Shown here: positions 61,706 to 64,000 of the stretch, piece after piece
Layout: each line of letters starts with the position of its first letter
How positions within the stretch are numbered: the stretch's first letter is position 1
Source of the DNA: Sphaerisporangium album
GTDB lineage: Bacteria; Actinomycetota; Actinomycetes; Streptosporangiales; Streptosporangiaceae
NCBI RefSeq assembly: GCF_003323745.1
Contig: NZ_QOIL01000011.1
Span: forward strand, 1-64,000
DNA: 64,000 nucleotides
Direction of reading: 5' to 3'
Position numbers and translations under genes: made by a program
Notes under the pieces: model-generated
Told to the model about the DNA's origin: nothing
Database searches by the model: none
The model's input: the letters and a program-made list of their open reading frames with translations, nothing else

Positions 61706-62671
61706 ATGGCTGGGAAACGCACTATACCTACGTTCACGGCATTGGTCCTGGCCGGTGCCATGGGGTCGGGAACAGTTGCCGCGGCGGCGGCCGTGTCCGC
61801 GCCGGCCGCTTCGACCGCGCCGACCGTTTCGACGCCTGTCGCGCGTACGGAGCCGTTCCGCCTTGGGATCCGGCAGCCGAACGCGCCGAAAAATCTGAGA
61901 CTTTTCCAGATCACCGCGAAACTCATCAAATTGAAGTGGGACCCGCCCGAGAACGGCTATCCGCCGCGCCCTGGCGTGGTCGCCTACGAGATCTACGCCG
62001 GCTCGCCGTTCCATCTGATCGCCACGGTGCCCGGCACTGTCCTGAGATACCTGGACAAGCGCCGGTGCTGCGACACGGTCTCGTATTTCGTGAGGGCGCG
62101 GGACGCCGAGGGCAACGTGTCATCGCCGAGCAACGTCGTCACCCGCCACGCCCGCGAATGCAAGAAGTGTCACCACCATGGCGAGGACGGCAAGGAGCAC
62201 GGCCATGCCGAGGACGGCAAGGAGCTCGGCGACGCCGTGACGAACGAGCCCGACGCCAAGCAGGACGACCATGTCGCCAATGTGGCCGACGGACATCACG
62301 ACGATTCCGATCATGATCAGGAAGTCGTCAAGGCCGACAAGCTGCTCCACCTGGAGAACGCCCACGACGGCGGCGGAGGCGGCGGCCACTGGTCGGACCA
62401 CCATGGCCATAGCGGGCACGGTGGTGAGCATGGTGGCGAGCACGGCGGCGAGCACGGCGGCCCGGAGGGCGCGGGTGCGGAGGCGCACGCGGCCGGAGGT
62501 CAGCAGCCCGGCGGTGAGAAGCACGCGGGCGGGCAGCAGGCCGGGAAACAGCTTCCGTTCACGGGAGCGCCCGTGACCGCGCTGGCAGGGGTCGGCGGCG
62601 CCCTGCTGGTCGCCGGAGCCGCCGGTGTCCTGATCTCCGTGCGGCGCCGCCGATCCACTGGTGCACGCTAG
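61706..62671 (+). CDS. Sortase-anchored, His-rich fibronectin type III protein
   Basis: A 321-aa surface protein. Signal peptide at residues 1-30; an FN3-type domain at about 58-150 (APKNLRLFQITAKLIKLKWDPPENGYPPRPGVVAYEIYAG to YFVRARDAEGNVSSPSNVV); then a Cys/His-rich segment (RECKKCHHHGEDGKEHGHAEDGK) and a long Asp/His/Gly-rich region with GEHG repeats. The C-terminal sorting signal is LPFTG (283-287), membrane helix and RRRR tail. It should be covalently anchored to peptidoglycan by sortase. His-rich repeats suggest metal (Ni, Zn, Cu) binding; this is not shown. GGAGAG precedes the ATG. Confidence 0.9.
   Translation: MAGKRTIPTFTALVLAGAMGSGTVAAAAAVSAPAASTAPTVSTPVARTEPFRLGIRQPNAPKNLRLFQITAKLIKLKWDPPENGYPPRPGVVAYEIYAGSPFHLIATVPGTVLRYLDKRRCCDTVSYFVRARDAEGNVSSPSNVVTRHARECKKCHHHGEDGKEHGHAEDGKELGDAVTNEPDAKQDDHVANVADGHHDDSDHDQEVVKADKLLHLENAHDGGGGGGHWSDHHGHSGHGGEHGGEHGGEHGGPEGAGAEAHAAGGQQPGGEKHAGGQQAGKQLPFTGAPVTALAGVGGALLVAGAAGVLISVRRRRSTGAR
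62420..62455 (+). repeat. Three 12-bp in-frame repeats (GEHG)
   Basis: GGTGGTGAGCAT, GGTGGCGAGCAC and GGCGGCGAGCAC in tandem encode Gly-Gly-Glu-His units in the His-rich region of the sortase substrate. Confidence 0.85.
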
Positions 62672-64000
62672 ACGGCGCCGGCGGCTCGTCGCCGGCTCGC
62701 TCCTCCCGGTGCTCGTCCTGGCGTCGTACGGGGGCTGGTCGGCGTATGTCGGCCTCAGCGTGCGCGACCACCTGCAGGCGACCAGGGACGCCCTGCTGCA
62801 CCTGCGCGCGGTGATGAGCGCCCGTGATCTCGACCGGATGGCCGTGACGCTGGCCGACGCCCACCGCCACGCGGCCGAGGCGCGGCGTCTCACCGGCGGG
62901 CCGGACTGGGCGCTGCTCACCCACCTGCCCGTGATGGGGGATGGCGCCACGACCGTGCGCGGGCTGGCCGAGTCCGCCGCCGAGATCACCGGTGTGCTGA
63001 CCGGCCTTCAGGGGATCGGCAGGTCGATCCTCATGGCCGACTCCGGTTCCGCGGACGACGTTCACCGGCTCCTGGACGGTCTCAGGGCGGCGGCTCCGGT
63101 TCTGCACGGAGCCACCGCCCGTCTGTCGCGGGCGCGGGACCGCCTGGCGGCCACCCCGGCGCACACCCGGGTGACCTCCGTGGACGAGACACGCGGCAAG
63201 GTCCTGGACGAGCTGGACCGGCTGCGCGGCTGGGTCGGCGGCGCGGCGACCGCCGCGGAACTCATCCCTCCGATGCTGGGCGGCGACGGCCCGCGCCGCT
63301 ACTTCCTGGCCTTCCAGACCAACGCGGAATCGCGGGGCACCGGCGGCCTCGTCGGCGCCTTCGGCATCCTTTCCGCCGATCAGGGCCGGATCCGCGTCAC
63401 GCGGCTGGCCACCGACAACGACCTGAGCTCCAGCGCCCGCCCCGTCACCGACCACGGCCCGGCGTTCCGCGCGCGCTACGGCGACGGCGCGGCCCGGCTC
63501 CTCTCCGTCTCCAACCTCTCCCCGCACTTCCCGTACGCCGCCAGGACCTGGACCGCGCTCTGGGAGCGCCAGACCGGCCGGCGGCTGGACGGCGCCATCG
63601 CGATCGACCCGGTCGGCCTGTCCTACATGCTCGGCCTGATCGGGCCGGTCACCCTGCCGGGCGGGGAGCGGGTGACCACCTCCAACGTCGTCGACCTGAC
63701 CGAGCGCGCGGCCTATGACCGCTATCCCGACCCGGTGAGGCGCAAGCGCTTCCTCATCGCGATCGCCACGGCCGTCGGCGAGGCGCTGCCCAAGTCCTTC
63801 GCCGGGCCCTCCCACCTGCTGCCCGTACTCAAGCCGATGCTCGATGAGCGCAGGATCCAGATATGGAGCCGCCACGACGCCGAGCAGCGGAGCCTGTCGG
63901 CCACCACGGCCGGCGGCGTGCTGCCGCGGCTGCCGGGGCCGTACGCCGGGCTGGTGGTCAACAACTCGGCCGGCGGCAAGCTGGACTACTACCTGAACCG
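62661..64000 (+). CDS. DUF4012 family membrane-anchored protein (partial, 3' end beyond window)
   Basis: A reading frame open to the end of the window, about 446 codons. The basic N-terminus (HARRRRRLVAGS) is followed by one membrane helix (LLPVLVLASYGGWSAYVGLSV) and a long extracellular helical region, then the DUF4012 core with RRYFLAFQTNAESRGTGGLVGAFGILSADQG, GAIAIDPVGLSYMLGLIGPVTLPGGERVTTSNVVDL. DUF4012 proteins are cell-envelope-associated with unknown function, often next to glycan genes. The GTG start overlaps the upstream sortase-substrate stop by 11 bases. It is truncated by the window edge. Confidence 0.85.
   Translation, partial: MHARRRRRLVAGSLLPVLVLASYGGWSAYVGLSVRDHLQATRDALLHLRAVMSARDLDRMAVTLADAHRHAAEARRLTGGPDWALLTHLPVMGDGATTVRGLAESAAEITGVLTGLQGIGRSILMADSGSADDVHRLLDGLRAAAPVLHGATARLSRARDRLAATPAHTRVTSVDETRGKVLDELDRLRGWVGGAATAAELIPPMLGGDGPRRYFLAFQTNAESRGTGGLVGAFGILSADQGRIRVTRLATDNDLSSSARPVTDHGPAFRARYGDGAARLLSVSNLSPHFPYAARTWTALWERQTGRRLDGAIAIDPVGLSYMLGLIGPVTLPGGERVTTSNVVDLTERAAYDRYPDPVRRKRFLIAIATAVGEALPKSFAGPSHLLPVLKPMLDERRIQIWSRHDAEQRSLSATTAGGVLPRLPGPYAGLVVNNSAGGKLDYYLN

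Overview
The window is 64 kb of high-GC actinobacterial chromosome. The GC content appears to be above 70%, with strong G/C third-position bias, many GTG starts and several TTG starts. Gene content (thymidine kinase, SigE-type sigma factors, aroC-aroK-aroB-aroQ next to a small prepilin peptidase, XRE-type regulators with TPR-like C-termini, a sortase substrate) fits a filamentous actinomycete. Streptosporangiales (Actinomadura/Nonomuraea-like) is my inference, because no rRNA or other taxonomic marker lies in the window. I saw no rRNA, tRNA, CRISPR array or intact insertion sequence.

Layout. 1-0.58 kb: intergenic DNA with degenerate ~22-bp repeats. 0.58-2.5 kb: a coupled Crp/Fnr regulator, a nucleotide-cyclase-like protein and a small basic protein. 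2.6-6.9 kb: CoxG/SRPBCC protein, an unknown protein, thymidine kinase and a Tat lipoprotein. 7.0-11.1 kb: a hydantoinase/oxoprolinase A+B pair. 11.2-17 kb: accessory region with an anchored protein, a sulfotransferase, a membrane protein, a HATPase anti-sigma-like protein and two tandem regulator paralogues that share a nearly identical ~200-bp block. 17.2-20.2 kb: WXG100-like protein, lipoprotein and a large DUF6571-like protein, probably linked to type VII secretion, in DNA of lower GC. 20.8-23.4 kb: two tandem secreted subtilases. 23.5-28.4 kb: small secreted protein, DUF2786 protein, a 56-aa protein, then a CaiB/BaiF CoA-transferase coupled to a fused carboxyltransferase. 28.4-31.0 kb: a four-gene operon with two unknown proteins, a SigE-family sigma factor and its membrane partner. 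31.0-38.0 kb: nitrilase-family amidase, DUF418 protein, PLP aminotransferase, a giant subtilase and a small membrane protein. 38.2-40.4 kb: carbamate kinase with a cyanuric acid/barbiturate-type ring-opening amidohydrolase. 40.5-46.2 kb: SseB-like protein, prepilin peptidase and the shikimate operon aroC-aroK-aroB-aroQ followed by an SGNH hydrolase. 46.2-54.9 kb: DinG-like helicase, a tyrosine-rich disordered protein, a CPA1 antiporter, a Gfo/Idh/MocA oxidoreductase behind a large hairpin, a lipoprotein and two DUF202 proteins. 55-58.1 kb: a diiron ferritin-like protein divergent from a TetR regulator, then a transglycosylase. 58.5-64 kb: glutathione peroxidase, LacI regulator, MsmK/UgpC-type ABC ATPase, a His-rich sortase-anchored FN3 protein and a DUF4012 protein that runs off the end.

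Recurring themes. Many genes show a TANNNT hexamer 6-8 bases upstream of the start codon and no Shine-Dalgarno sequence, which is the signature of leaderless transcripts. Short tandem repeats of 10-18 bp and one 65-bp duplication sit at or near gene ends at several loci. Many neighbouring genes overlap by 4 bases (ATGA/GTGA), so they are probably translationally coupled. Functions are assigned by motif reading only; no database search was run.
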